A stretch of 64,000 nt of DNA from Pseudoips prasinana (Eukaryota; Arthropoda; Insecta; Lepidoptera; Nolidae): the NCBI GenBank assembly GCA_951640165.1, contig OX621244.1, positions 17,874,001 through 17,938,000 on the forward strand. Reading direction: 5' to 3'. The translations under genes and the position numbers were made by a program. Positions 19,700 through 32,151 of this stretch are shown here, in pieces. The notes below the pieces were generated by a model. It worked only from the letters and a program-made list of their open reading frames with translations. It was not told where the DNA came from and did not search any database. Positions within the stretch are counted from its first letter, which is position 1. Every line of letters starts with the position of its first letter.

Positions 19700-21980
19700 C
19701 AGTTTTGACAGAATTATCATCACAAAGCCACTATTTACATTGATATCACACGTCGCAAGCTGCGGCTCTCTTTTTTCTGTATTATTTAAATACCTGATGC
19801 ATGGACACTTAAAACAAATCGGGGTGGCGGTACCTTTTAGAATAAGTTTTTTATTTAGATCTCACATTATCCCGATTAAAACGTTTTTTTTTCTAACCAA
19901 TTCTTAAAATACTAACCAAGTCCTAAAGTATGTTCCATAAACCTTACATTCAATTTGAGTTAACGCTTTTGCTGTCTACAAAAGTTTGTCAGAAACGCTC
20001 ATTTCATATTACGGTTACCGGAACTTGAACATTCGACGGGAAGGCAGTTAGATATTGTTAGGGACCACGTCGTTCTATATTACGTGTGACACCAATACTT
20101 AAATCCTTTCTACTTACAAATATCCTACCGTCAGCTTTGAAATGTTAAAATTCCAATAGATTACATACAACAAATAAGCTTGGGCTTATACATAATACCA
20201 TATTACGCAAACTACCAAATACTACAATGCTACACAAACATACGATACTTATAAGAATGTCCGTGAAACATTCCAAACAGAATTATTTATATCGTTGAAC
20301 AAGATAAAATCCTCTAAGAGCATTTACGGAGTGATATGGAAGCCTCGTAATTTCAATTCTCGTAAGATTCACTCACTTTTCCTTTACCGCCCTAATTTTC
20401 TGTACTTGCCTTTTTATGGGAGAGCAGTACAGCTATAGCGTCGAATGATCTAATGCATTGCATCATTACTATTGTGAAAGTGCTGTATTTTTAAAGCTTG
20501 ACTATTAAATAAAGTGAGTTTATTTTTAGTTTATTGATGCAGTTGCGATTTGATCTACTTTTAATATAGAGAAAACTTTCATAGAAACTGTCAAGTTTTA
20601 ATTAAGGGTATTTTGATTATTCACGACTTGTTGTCAAGACAATAACCATAATGTGTACAAAGTAAATACATTTTTGTACTACATACCCTATGTATGACCC
20701 TTAGGTAACGCTATTGTAGCAGACTTTAAGTGAGGTAGGCGTTTTTAGTTCTATGAGCAAATTGATATTAGAAGAAACTTAAGCTAACATTATAAATTTG
20801 AACGGTAACATGGTCTTTTATTACAGATGACAGATCCATATTTTACATTACACTATAGTAGTCGCTCTAACTTAAGTCTATAAAATAAGGTAGGTACTAT
20901 TTTGGTGACCGCTTTCTTGTTTGGACATTGTAAACTTGGTGATGAAGTAAACAACACAATATTTCATGTGCGCGGGTCATCGATTGAATCTGGGCGCTCT
21001 AAGTAATAGTTCGGCTTACTTTTATTATTCTTGTAATATCATTACTAGTTGCCTAATACATAGTCTTAGATAATAAGGTGCTTTTATACATTAACATTTT
21101 TATTTTTATATAATTTATATTTTTAATTTATTTAATGAATATATTTAATTAATTAATTTATATAAATAAATTAATACCAAAGTAAAAAAATAGGAGAAGT
21201 GGTCGTTGTTTGTGAAAAAAAAATATGTTCGTAGAAGTATTGTCCAGGACATTACTAAGTGAATTTTTAGTGCGAAGGTATGTGATTTTTGGACGAGTAT
21301 AAAAAAATATAAGACCACTTATTTCAATAAAATACGAATAATAATTAATGATTATAAAACAAGGTAAATGAATAATGGATAAGGTAAGTGAAGTAAATAA
21401 ACCATTTTCCATGACATTTTTTTTTATATACCTACAGGGCAGCTGGTTAGTTAGACAACGTACCAAAATCTCTTAAGCAAAGTTTATAGGTTTTTGGAAT
21501 GGACTTAATGAGTAAAAATAACAAAAGAGTACCTAAAAGAACCTAAAAGAGTGCCTAGCAAACAAGACGGAAGTAGGAAGAAATTATATATCAAAAGACT
21601 ACATTTTGAGTAAACAACATTTTTCTTAATTTTGATACAAACCAATGCACCTGATTCACTGTTAACAAACGCTTATATTTTACGTCTTTTATAGCGTGAT
21701 GTAGGGAGTGAAAATTTGTGGGATGCTGATGATTTGTAGAAAGCTACATGAGTCTGAATATGAATGTAGTATGGAAGGATGAATCGTTTTATTGAAATAC
21801 GGTAAACATTTCACGACTACAGATTTAGACACTAGGTAGATTTTACGACGTAGAAACTCATAACAAATTATTTAAAATTGAACATTATAACAATGTCTTA
21901 TAAATGTCCAATAATATCTAAAGATCCTAGCGAGGTACGAGTGAATCCCTTTAGTACTTAGGTTATCAGAAGGTTCGAAA
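19700..21980. other. No gene recognised
   Basis: About 2.3 kb AT-rich DNA. Low-complexity A/T tracts at about 21095-21175. ORFs of 74-102 codons here have poly-Phe/Ile composition expected of AT-rich noise. Confidence 0.5.
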
Positions 21981-21984
21981 CTGT

Positions 21985-22712
21985 TACGATATGGGATAAG
22001 GGAGCTAGGTTGGACCCTGTTAAATCAACTGTGTTCTTGGGTATCACTATCGACTCAAAGCTACAATGGAGCCCACAAATAGTAAAACTGTCCGGCAAAT
22101 TAAGTTCTGCAGTATGCAGTGAAAATTATTAGACGGCTGACTGATTTTGACACAGCTAGAATTGTTTATTTGAGTTATTTTCATAGTTGAATGTCCTATG
22201 GAATTGTCTGCTGACATTAACACCATATTTATATTGCAAAAAAGACCTATAAGAGCTATCTATAATCTTGGTCCGAGAATGTCTCTAAGAGAAAAGTTCA
22301 AAGATGTTGACATTCTAACTGTACCATCTCAGTATATATATGAAAACTTACTGTATGTGCATAAAATATCGATTCCTTATGTAAAAGGAGTGATACACAT
22401 AATGTAAATACTAGATATAAGAATATTCTCATATTGCATACTACCCGTCTCCACAAAATAAGTAACTCTTTTATGGGGCAATGTATAAGATTCTATAACA
22501 AACTTCCCAATGATATTAGAGAATTGTCTACGAATAAGTTTAAAAGAATTATTAAAGCAAAATTGTGTAGCAGGGCATATTACAAAATTTCTGATTATTT
22601 AAGTGATAAAAGTGCTTGGGATTGAGTTGTTCTGAGTCAACACACATGATTGTAATTAATCTTAAGAATATTTTATTTTAAAAAGAAAGAAATAAATAAT
22701 TTTATTCTCATA
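21985..22712 (+). pseudogene. Jockey-type LINE, 3' third of pol plus 3' end
   Basis: Readings in two or three frames: VFLGITIDSKLQWSPQI (post-palm 'FLGxxxDxxLxW'), RRLTDFDTARIVYLSYFHS, then FILQKRPIRAIYNLGPRMS and LREKFKDVDILTVPSQYIYE, and finally RLHKISNSFMGQCIRFYNKL with YYKISDYLSDKSAWD at the C-terminus. This is a classical Jockey-like thumb/C-terminal region. The 3' end is AT-rich with AATAAATAATTTTATT. The RT active site is not present (5'-truncated); at least two frameshifts. Confidence 0.78.
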
Positions 22713-23540
22713 ACAAATACGGAAAATCGATTCAATTGTGTTATACATTTTAAATATTTTTAATGTTATCCGTACTGGTATGACAAAATGGCCCTATCTC
22801 AGCTAGTGCTACATTTCTGTAGTGCTGATCTTCCGATAAAAAGGATTCTTAATGAGTTTTCTGGCAGTGTTTCTCAGTAGCTGCCACGTCATTCACTGCA
22901 CGGTAGGGTAAAAAAAATATGACGATGCCACATAAATGAATTTTTTTTACGGAATAAATTATTTTTGACTTTTACTTTGAGAGCAAAATGATTGTGTTTG
23001 TTTTACTACATGCTTTTTAGGGTTCTATATGAGTAGCCTTTAGTGCACCAATTTGCCTTGCACATTACCACTTATAAGAAAGTCCTCTCTGTTCTCTTAC
23101 TGTCGTCTTCAAAATGAAACTACTAAATAAACACTGACTTTATATATTATTAACCGTATTTAAACTACCGCAGTCACAATGGAATAATATAGTATAAGTT
23201 TATTTTAAGCCTATCCTATATGTATATGTTTATAATAAAATTTCGATTTCGTGTTACTAAATTTGCTTAAGCGTTTTGTTTACTATATTAAGCTTAAAAT
23301 AGACTCGACCCTAAAATACATAGGTGAACTTATTGTACCACGGACGAATATTGGACACGCACATGGCAAACCTGTGGCTCATAACAAGGTGATACAATAA
23401 TCAATAGTGATGTCGTCAAACCAACGTTTTTCTCTAAATATAATCTTACACGTTCCCGTAGTAATCATATAATCGTAGGTTATCAAAACTCTTATTATGA
23501 CTATTACATTGTTTACTATCTTTATTTACGTTACGTTTAG
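22713..23540. other. No gene recognised
   Basis: AT-rich intergenic DNA without recognised features. Confidence 0.45.
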
Positions 23541-23542
23541 GT

Positions 23543-23722
23543 ATAATAATATCGCCTTTTTTTGGTAAGGCAGGGAGAATACCTACGCATGCCCGTAAAA
23601 AGTGTCTGTGGGTGGGTTTGTCGGACTCGCATCGACTAAACCTAACCTGCCATGGATTTTTCTTGGTGCCTGATGGTGGAGCCCCGGTAACGCGGGTATG
23701 CTGCTCTGGTGATAATAATATC
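23543..23722 (-). mobile_element. 5'-truncated copy of the 6 kb R1-type element (3' UTR only) with target-site duplication
   Basis: The reverse complement of 23557-23710 matches the last ~150 bp of the 3' UTR of the 6999-13070 element, including 'agcagcatacccgcgtt.ccggggctcc', 'gtttagtcg.tgcgagtccgaca' and 'gcatgcgtaggtattc'. Its poly-A (seven A on the minus strand) follows. The 11-mer ATAATAATATC flanks both sides (23543-23553 and 23712-23722) as a target-site duplication. A dead-on-arrival insertion of the same family. Confidence 0.85.
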
Positions 23723-23854
23723 CCCTAATACAAATTTGAACATTCAAGTCTTAGAGGCGACTAGCCCTCTGTACTGAGTATATTATAGTGAACAAATGTG
23801 AGTGTAAACACGGATGCGGTGCTCGTATTGGTGTCTTCTGGACTGCAGGACGTT

Positions 23855-23916
23855 ACAGTAATTGAATCCGAACTTATCGGTTTATAAACACGCTACCACT
23901 AGACCCACGACACATT
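23855..23916 (-). mobile_element. tRNA-like SINE head, minus strand
   Basis: Minus strand reads 'gggtctagtggtagcgtg...gttcggattcaa', i.e. an A-box-like 'tagtggtagcg' and a B-box-like 'gttcggattcaa' at tRNA spacing. The downstream body does not match the other SINEs here. Probably a SINE relic rather than a functional tRNA, since the fold is not closed by an acceptor stem I can see. Confidence 0.4.
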
Positions 23917-24567
23917 AATCTTCGTATATTAGAAAGGAATAAAAAGTCTTTACCTATACACCATTATATTTCCAGGAAGAAGTTTTATAACCTTAATTAG
24001 AAACCAACTTTATTAACTTGAACTTTGCGTCGTTAAATCTGAACACAGTAAAGCACTTTAATGAAAGAAAACAATTTATTGCTCAAAACCTATTTACTAC
24101 AAATTTAAACCCAAGACATGCAACCATTTTTAGAATACGCACTTTGCCCACACTTTGTAATGTTACGTTCTACCTTAAGCCTTTATTTGGCATGTAACCT
24201 ACTTCAGAGGTAAAAATAAATTTTAACAAGAATAGCGGCACAGGGCAAATGACCGCATTTGTGCCGTTTTAGTTATTCGAAACCGCACGCACGCTTCTAT
24301 AAAGTTTATTTTTAGTACAGCTTGGACGTATCCGACGATCGACGATTACACCTGGAGCTCCAATTAAGCCTTACCCATAACTCCACCTTAAATCTCTGTG
24401 ATCTACCTAATTCAGCCTGTAATTTAAAAGTCGTAAAGTCAAGCACAAGCACCATTTATTCCTTTGAAATTTTTGTTAGGTCTAAATTAAGTTTTCATAT
24501 CGTCAATATGCCATAAAAACATAATTGGTTTAAAAATACTCAACAAACTGTAAACTCGTTTATAATA

Positions 24568-24712
24568 AATTTCGGCTACGGCAGCTAATCTCAGAGACTG
24601 ATCTGACGCTGGACATATTATAATGCTCGTGTGTATGTGCGCAAAAACACAAGTGCACTCTCTATCCCCCATACCGACAGCTTTACGCATTAAGCACGGA
24701 CGGTAAGTATAT
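24568..24712 (-). mobile_element. SINE family A, partial minus-strand copy
   Basis: 'ttcggctacggcagc...ggacatattataatgctcg...gtgcgcaaaaacacaag.gcac...accgacagctttacgc' matches the distal half of the complete SINE (inverted) at 55690-56044 and the copy at 32152-32512. The tRNA head is missing. Confidence 0.65.
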
Positions 24713-25910
24713 TGTGCCAAAAAAAACTTTCGACTGTTATAATCTTCATAAATTTTGCCAAACATCTTCTAGTTCATATATGTATTTTTGGAAACTTGAA
24801 TGTTAATATTGGCACAATTTTAACATTTCAATATGATAACCTCATATTTTGTGTAAACTTGCTAAGAAAGATTGTCCCATCTCCACCCAATAATGGTGTA
24901 AAGGTGAATAAAGAAATTCTATTTCGCAACAACATCCATCTAAGAATCTATGGTACTATTATAGGGTTGTTTTACCGAGACCTTTCTTTGTGGTGTTTTG
25001 AAAAAACTATTTATTTTCAGGCGTTGATCAATGGAAATAGATATCGAGTGACACACTCATACGTTAACTAATGGGGATCCAAAAGATTTTTACAAAGCAA
25101 TTTATCTGGGTCTTGGCTCAATATGTCGCGCGATCGAATAAACCTCAGCAGCTGACGAGGGTCAAACACATTTCTTTATTTATTTAATAAAGTAATAAGT
25201 GTTCTACTTTATTTGTATTACAATCTAGTAGACTAACAAGTAATTATATAAAATCTTTGCCATTAAATTTGTGCAATCATACGTATATACGATATGTATG
25301 ATTAATAAATTATTCGCATGCCCTCTAAGGGTAGATATGTCGGGAACCAATATTATGTACCTAACACCTTATGTAACCATATCTTTAGCGAATAAAGTTC
25401 TTATCTTATCTTATATTAACCAAAATTTTAATATAAACAAACATAAATCATTCTATGAAACAGTCCACCGACTTTCCTTAGTCATATTTGTTAAGGGGGA
25501 GGCACTTTGTGCATGTGTTGTTTATAATAATATCGTGTCTATCACTATTCACTAATCACAACATTTGTTGAAAAGGTTTTGTTTTCTTTAATCGTCACAC
25601 TAGTAATATGGAGTAGCCTGATGGTCTCAATGTTCACATCATGTTAAAGCGTAAGTATGTTCATGAGTTATAACGTATTTTCGTATGCTCTCAGCAACGG
25701 AGTCCATCTTTAGATCCCAATGTCAATCGTCATTTCTTGTATACATTTTGCATTGTGTGATGCAAAATGTATACAAGACGATACCAAACTACTCAATAGT
25801 TTAGTTTTATATAAATTAACACTTCCATTTACAGTAAGAAACATAGGTTCATATCATAACATTGTTCTATATGTTAGTCGGAACGTGATACGTTTCCAAA
25901 CACAAATAAA
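24713..25910. other. No gene recognised; LINE-tail-like TTATC repeat and a hairpin
   Basis: 'gcgaataaagttcttatcttatcttat' at about 25389-25415 looks like a LINE 3' terminus with a (TTATC)n tail. 'tctgggtcttggctca...gatcgaataa' near 25108-25142 echoes 3090-3110 / 3043-3050. A 119-codon ORF at 24712-25071 shows no recognisable family. Confidence 0.4.
25735..25778. repeat. Perfect 19-bp hairpin, 6-nt loop
   Basis: TCTTGTATACATTTTGCAT (25735-25753) and its exact reverse complement (25760-25778) with loop TGTGTG. Confidence 0.95.
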
Positions 25911-25913
25911 TCT

Positions 25914-27066
25914 ATGAGTGGAGTCGTGCATACGGGCTTCAAGTCAATCCCATCAAGACACAAACCATCATAATCGGTAGCCCGAGGATGATATCAAAAG
26001 TGCCATGGTCACAGCTTCCACAAATAACGTTCGATGGTACTGTAATTGAGTTCAGTAGAAGTGTTAAGAATCTCGGCATCTTTTTCGATCGCAATTTGTC
26101 CTGGGATACTCAAATGAAGTGTGTTAGCCGTAAACTATACGCATCGTTTGGTTCTTTACGTCGACTACGCAATTTCCTGCCTATGACCACTAAAATTGCG
26201 CTCGCAGAATCCCTTCTTCTCCCAATACTAGATTATGCAGATGTCAGCTATCTGGATCTTACCCAAAACCAGCTTGATAAACTTGAGCGCCTCCAAAATG
26301 TCTGCATAAGATTCATATTTGGCCTTCGCAAATATGATCATGTCTCTGAATTCCGTACCAAGCTCAAGTGGCTATCTATACGCCTTCGCCGGGATACTCA
26401 TATACTTTCATTGCTCTACAACATTTTGTTTACTCCATCCTTTCCTTCATACCTTAAAAAACGGTTTTCTTTTCTATACGAGTCACATTCGAGAGTTTTG
26501 CGATCATCGGAAAATCTTAAGTTAAAAATGCCAGCGCATTCCACAACCTTTCTTGATAAATCCTTCGCTGTTCAGAGTGTTCGTTTGTGGAATGCACTGC
26601 CAATAACAGTACGCCAAGCACAAAGTTTACACAAGTTCCAGAAAAGTGTAAAGGATTACTACCTATCACTATAGGATACATTGACAGAACAAGTAGGTAA
26701 TATTGTGATATGTAAGTTTCTATCTATTATAGGTATGTATGTATTTATATAGTGTGTATGTATGTGTATAGTATGTATATGTATAGTATGTATGTATATA
26801 GTATGTATGTATATAGTGTAAATAGTAGGTATATATAGTAGGTTCTTGTACTGAGTACCAACGGGTACTGTTAACAAAGTATACGTACACCGACAACTGC
26901 CCTCTTAAATAATCCCTATTATTTTCCATTCTTTGGTTGTCTGGAAGAGATCACATTTTAGTGATAAGACCGCCAATTGTATACTTTTTATTTACATGCT
27001 CCTGTAATGTAAGATCTTAATATTGGTGTACAATAAAGAGTTAATCTATCTATCTATCTATAAATC
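25914..27066 (+). pseudogene. 5'-truncated LINE: RT C-terminal region, 3' UTR and (TCTA)n tail
   Basis: A continuous reading from about 25914 to 26674: GLQVNPIKTQTIIIG (KT.xIIxG motif after the palm), VKNLGIFFDRNLSWDTQM, LLPILDYADVSYLDLTQNQL, LQNVCIRFIFGLRKYDHVSE, and the C-terminal VRLWNALPITVRQAQSLHKF. This is the thumb/C-terminal half of a CR1/Jockey-superfamily pol. The catalytic Y.DD box is upstream and missing. The 3' UTR carries a GTAT microsatellite and ends 'tgtacaataaagagttaatctatctatc'. A related 3' end ('ggttgtctgga...gataagac.gcc...tgtacaataaagagt') recurs at 42245-42365. The surviving frame is intact, suggesting a rather young 5' truncation. Confidence 0.82.
26725..26842. repeat. 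(GTAT)n / TATA-rich microsatellite inside a LINE 3' UTR
   Basis: Imperfect repeats of gtatgtat, gtgtatgt and atatagta. ORFs on the minus strand over it (Tyr-Ile-His-Thr repeats) are artefacts. Confidence 0.9.
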
Positions 27067-27235
27067 TATGAGATCTAGAACGATTACTATTTATTTATTA
27101 AGTATTTTCTCTTTTATTCAGAGCCCCGGTATATGTATTTTTGGCAATCAAGTCACACCCCAAGATGAACGACGGTACAAGCTTAGTAACCTCAAATTCT
27201 GGGCTTTCTTAATATTATGCCTACGAGAAGAATAA

Positions 27236-28715
27236 ATAAACAGCTAAATTCAGCAGATGTAGCTTAGTTTGGACACATATGACCATACCTGGACCCCACT
27301 TACCGAGATTGTTGGCTATGTTGTTTAACCTTTGTCTTAGCCACTCATATATGCCCGAAGAGATGATTAAAACAATTGTAATACCTATAGTTAAAAATAA
27401 AACCGCTGATCTATCAGATAAAAATAACTACCGACCTATCTCTCTTGCCACAGTAATATCGAAGGTGTTTGACGGCATGTTGAACTCACAGCTGGCCAAA
27501 CACATTGAACTTCATGACAATCAGTTCGGCTTTCGGGGTGGACTTTCCGCTGAAAGTGCAGTTTTGTGTGTTAAGCATGCCATCAAATATTACACAAGAC
27601 GCGGAACTGCAGTTCATGCATGTTTTCTTGATCTTTCGAAAGCCTTTGACCTGGTTTCCTATGATATCCTATGGAATAAGCTAGAAAACACTAATCTACC
27701 AATAGTACTCATCAACATCTGCAAGTACTGGTATGGAAACCAGGTCAATGGCGTGCGATGGTCGGGAGCAATGTCGCAACCATACAGGTTGGAGTGCGGT
27801 GTGAGGTAGGGGGGATTATCCTCGCCTACTTTATTCAGCCTGTATGTGAACGATCTGATTAGAACACTCAGTAGCACCCGGGTAGGTTGTCACATAGACG
27901 GTATTAATGAAAACAACATAAGCTATGCTGATGACATGGTGCTGCTGAGTGCATCGATATGTGACATTAAGAAACTGCTTACTATATGTGAAACATATGC
28001 CGAGCAACATGGATTAAAATATAATCCACTCAAAAGTGAAGTCATGGTCTTTGAGGCCAGAGGAAACAGTACAGGCAACGTGTTTCCCAACGTTATACTT
28101 AATGGTACTACAGCTTTGCGTAGGGTAACAAAATTTAAGTACCTAGGACATATGCTGACCTCTGACCTCAAGGACAATGACGACATCGAGAGGGAACGGA
28201 GGGCACTGGCAGTGCGAGCGAACATGATAGCTCACAGGTTCGCACGTTGTTCGACAGAAGTCAAAATAACACTTTTTAGGTCTTATTGTACATCATTCTA
28301 CACGTGCAGCCTGTGGGCTAACTATACTCAAAAATCTTACAGTGCCCTCCGAGTTCAATTTAATAATGCGTTCAGGATGCTGATGGGGCTGCGGCGATTC
28401 TGTAGTGCATCAGGGATGTTTGCTGAGCATCGCGTAGATTGTTTCTACGCTACGATGCGTAAGAGATGCGCATCTCTGGTGCGCAGAATACGTGGCAGCA
28501 CCAACAGCATCCTTCGCATGATCGCTAGTTGGCTAGACTGTATTAACGTCAATCATTGCTGCGCCATTTCGCATGGAATGACGCAGCAATGAAAGGTAAA
28601 TTTGTTACATATTTAAAAAATACTAATTACTAACACTAGTTTATAAGAAAATTGTTACTAACTAATTGGACACTAATTTGGTCTGAAAATAAAGTCTTAT
28701 ATTATTATTATTATA
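27236..28715 (+). pseudogene. 5'-truncated LINE with RT domain, one in-frame stop, (TTA)n tail
   Basis: One frame from about 27279 to 28592, broken only by TAG at 27807-27809. Motifs: NNYRPISLATVISKVFDGML, DNQFGFRGGLSAESAV, ACFLDLSKAFDLVSYDILW (motif A Asp), GVR*GGLSSPTLFSLYVNDL (Gln expected at the stop), NNISYADDMVLLSAS (YADD), HGLKYNPLKSEVMVF, KFKYLGHMLTSDLKDNDDIE. C-terminal ERERRALAVRANM and FYTCSLWANYTQKSYSALRV. No endonuclease (5' truncation). 3' UTR ends 'aataaagtcttatattattatt'. The same family is represented at 44960-45516. I cannot place the clade firmly. Three frames or events beyond the stop near 27270 are unclear. Confidence 0.85.
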
Positions 28716-28719
28716 ACTA

Positions 28720-30150
28720 CTCAACTCACTTACTATAATGGCACACCACCTCTAGCAGAGTTACTCCCGTGTAAGGTGTGAAAATCTCTGTAGCTCTGAA
28801 ATTTTATTTAAGATTGTTTTGTGAAATTTGTCTCAGAAATAACGCAGATATTGTTCTCCTAAACTTAAAATGTACATAGATAAAGGAGAAACAGGAGAAC
28901 TTCCAATTCGTGTTAAAGTTGGAGAAGTCCATTTGCGTTCAACGTCATAATTTTAATTGGACTTAGCATGTTTAAGGAGACTTTTTTAAGTTAGTTGTAA
29001 ATACTGACATGAACTTAAGAATCTCGTCTATTTTATTTTCAAAGCCTCTATTTGCAGCAATTTGCGCATAAGTGTTGGTATTGTTGTTTGGTTTTTATCG
29101 AAACTACTCCTAGAATTAGTTTGCGAGCAGAAGGCACATGGTGTTGTGATGTTTCCGTCTGTGTCTCATGGCTTTATTTTTAATGTCATGCTTTTCTTTA
29201 GTAACCATACAACCCATATAGTTAGCGAGGTGTGTAACGCCACAATGTACACATTTGCTTTTTCGTCAGTTGGATTTGTGCAACTAACACTTATCTAGCT
29301 TCCTTCGAAGAGTATTTTTGGGTATGACCATATACCTGACAAGGACAGTTTTGATATCATATATTTTATTTAAGTTCTCTTCGTTCTTCAAGGACAATAT
29401 AAATATATTAAGAAGTGTCCAATATGTATATTGTAGCTGTATCTACATTTCACTTACTTAATTCACTTTGATTATTTAGTAAGTCGTAGAAGATGTTGTT
29501 TTAATCTAATTTTATGAGTGTTACTTAATCCTGGTTTCTGTACAATGTTGTTTTGTTCTGTACAAACTATATGTAGAATATGTAATTGAGTTTGTTGTTG
29601 CAGCAACTGCGATAGTTCACGAGAAATCTGCTATCTGGAAGGTGATTATTATCTACATATTTTTCTAAAATAGAACGATACTGAAATGTTTGTAATAATA
29701 TATCATATGACTACTACGGCGTAGCTACTCGTACTACGACAGTTTATACTGTTTAAAATAACAATAATCTTAGACTGTAGGTTGCACACATATAAAACTA
29801 ATATGATTTTGTAGATAAAAATATTAATAATTTTTGTCTTTGTTTTAAGTTAAGGCCCGGTCAGCTAGATGAGGCATGCGCATACACATCTATCTACACA
29901 GTTCCACGTTAGTAATTATCCAAACTCCCGTAGTACATCGATTGATATTTAATTATAATAAAAATAGGTAGGTAAAAACTTAGTGGAATCTATTTAATAC
30001 TTAATGTTGATTTGATGTTACTGACTTTTTGTTATTACTTCTTTTAATAGATACTAAATAACAAAGGCATATTATGCATAAATAACAAACATTTACACGA
30101 AACATTTGTGGATTATAAATAATAGCAAACCCTGCGGATTGTTACCAAAA
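28720..30150. other. No gene recognised
   Basis: AT-rich DNA. The 78-codon ORF at 29062-29298 has no recognisable family. Confidence 0.45.
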
Positions 30151-30219
30151 CTTTCACAAATCTTCAGCGTCGCCAAACCTGTATACGAATCCAGTAGCTG
30201 GAAGTATAAACAAGCAAAT

Positions 30220-30370
30220 TAAATAGTCTCTGAAAGACGACAAAACTATTAGATGGTGGATCTTCAGGAGCTAACGAGTGTGTCGTCGGGCTGGCGGTGT
30301 GCCAGTCGCAGCAGGCATAAATTGCGCGCCGCGGTCGTGCGGTCACTCGCCACTCACTAAGGGTGAGTTC
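30220..30370 (+). promoter_or_regulatory. Possible host core promoter with TATA-like and Inr-like words and a splice-donor-like site
   Basis: A CpG-rich patch contains 'gcataaatt' (TATA-like, 30315-30323), then TCACTC with its A at 30345, i.e. about 29 bp downstream as in arthropod core promoters, then 'ctaagg|gtgagt' (donor consensus at 30363). No TE signature is visible here. This would be the 5' end of a non-coding first exon of a gene transcribed rightward. The implied exon would be only about 18 bp, which is unusually short and lowers confidence. Expression data would decide. Confidence 0.25.
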
Positions 30371-30399
30371 TCATGGTGTTTACAAGTCTAGAGCGACCC

Positions 30400-31860
30400 A
30401 TCAACCTTCACATACTCTAGGAACTATACTAAAACGCCAGAATTAGGCATATTTTTTTTAGATCTGTTAAATCATGGAGATGTATTTTACGCCGCATTTT
30501 CTAACAGTGATTAAAAATATAAGTTACTTATTGACCTAACCAGTTGCCGTGATCTCTACGCATAAATTCAATCAACTATACGTTGATGAATCGTGTTTAG
30601 AAGCTTCAGTGTAATAACTTTACCACAAAATATTTGTCGAAGCAAATCGTGGCAATGCGAGGACAGAGTGAATACTCACCTTAACAGTACAATTTGCCCA
30701 CTGTCCTACACTTTACAAAATGGAAAGCGACAACAAGTGCCGCAGTTTTTATCTCTCCCCTTTTTCCTTTTTCACATCCTACAAAACTAATAGTTGGAAT
30801 GTATGTACTCCACACCACGTCTTGTCTTTTTTGCATTATTTGACAAGATTTAACGTAAAACATAAAATAGAGATGCAAATGTATATATAAAAATAATTAC
30901 TAAATAACATATTGATCCGGCTCTAAGGCCCCAGCAAAATGCTTTATGGTATTTTTTTTTGTTTGTTGTATATAATTGATACCTAATAATCTTGCAATAT
31001 GTTACTCACTTATTTAATTTTAGCGTAGTGGAGTTCGGTCTTACAATGAAACAACCACTTGTAGAGCATCTATTTGATAAACAAGCTCTCATTTATATTG
31101 CCTTCTTAAACAAAAGCGAGTCAGCTGATCTAGATGATACTAGTTTTATTAACTATATATTGCAAAGAGATTTTAACTTCCAACCTACGTTTTTTGTTTT
31201 AATAATTACTATAATTCATCTCTCCCTATTCTTTATATAAGTATAATTATATGCCAGTAAAAGTAAAAAGGGCACCTATTCCAGTCTTTCCAGTTTAAAA
31301 ATAAAGTGCCCAACTTACTTCTGAGAAGAACACTAATTTCTCACAAAAACACATTAAAAGTTCAACAAATAATTTACCCTTGGAGATAGTTCCCAGATGA
31401 GGTATTTAACTAAAGTCAGGTTTAGCCCGACCATACTGTGAGTACTGCACATAGAAATATAAAAGCAACTGGAACTTTAAATGGATTGCATTAAGCATTA
31501 GCAAGCGTCTTTCACTGGGTAACACGGGACGGGACGGGACGAATCAATAAAGACGTTCGAAAACATGTCTTATATAGTCGAAACAGAAATTTCGATTCGA
31601 GACAAAAAAGACTCCAAAACGAGTTCTACCGTGTATGGATGACGTGCATTCCCCACAATAACTTATTGACTTGTTAGAAATATGTGGGCGGTCGATTCGC
31701 AAATTGAATTTGATAAACTAATTTTAAGTATGCCAAATGTCTGTGATTGTAATTCGTGTCAATGGTGGATATACATACATACATACAGATTATTATTATT
31801 ATAAAAGTTAGGAAAAAGCAAATAGCTATATTTGTAAAAAGTAAACTATAACTTAAAAAA
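30400..31860. other. No gene recognised
   Basis: AT-rich; includes a short (ACGGG)n run at about 31520-31541 and (CATA)n at 31770-31786. No supportable ORF. Confidence 0.45.
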
Positions 31861-31862
31861 TA

Positions 31863-32035
31863 TCTACTATATAAAAAGTAGAAAGTCGGGTTTTCCTTCC
31901 TGACGCTATAACTCCAGAACGCACGAACCTATTTCCACGGTTTTGCATTCGTTGGAAAGGTCTCGGGCTCCGTGAGGTTTATAGCAAAGAAAATTTATAA
32001 AATTTAACGCGGGTAACACCGCGGGACACAGCTAG
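31863..32035 (+). mobile_element. Helitron-like element, complete 173-bp copy
   Basis: A|TCTACTATATAAAA at the left and 'acaccgcgggacacagCTAG|T' at the right, with the expected A and T flanks. Inner text (gacgctataactccagaacgc, cgttggaaaggtc) is typical of lepidopteran short Helitron-like repeats. Non-autonomous. Confidence 0.78.
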
Positions 32036-32151
32036 TTTATATATATATTTGCTTCTTTGTCATTTAATTGACGAAACAAAGTTAGGTTAATTTTTACAAA
32101 TGGCTATTTTTCCTAACTTTTATAAAATTATATAGTAGTAGTAGTAATAAT

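Noticed and set aside
26659..26929. Tyr-Ile-His-Thr repeat ORFs on the minus strand
   Set aside because: GTAT microsatellite artefact.
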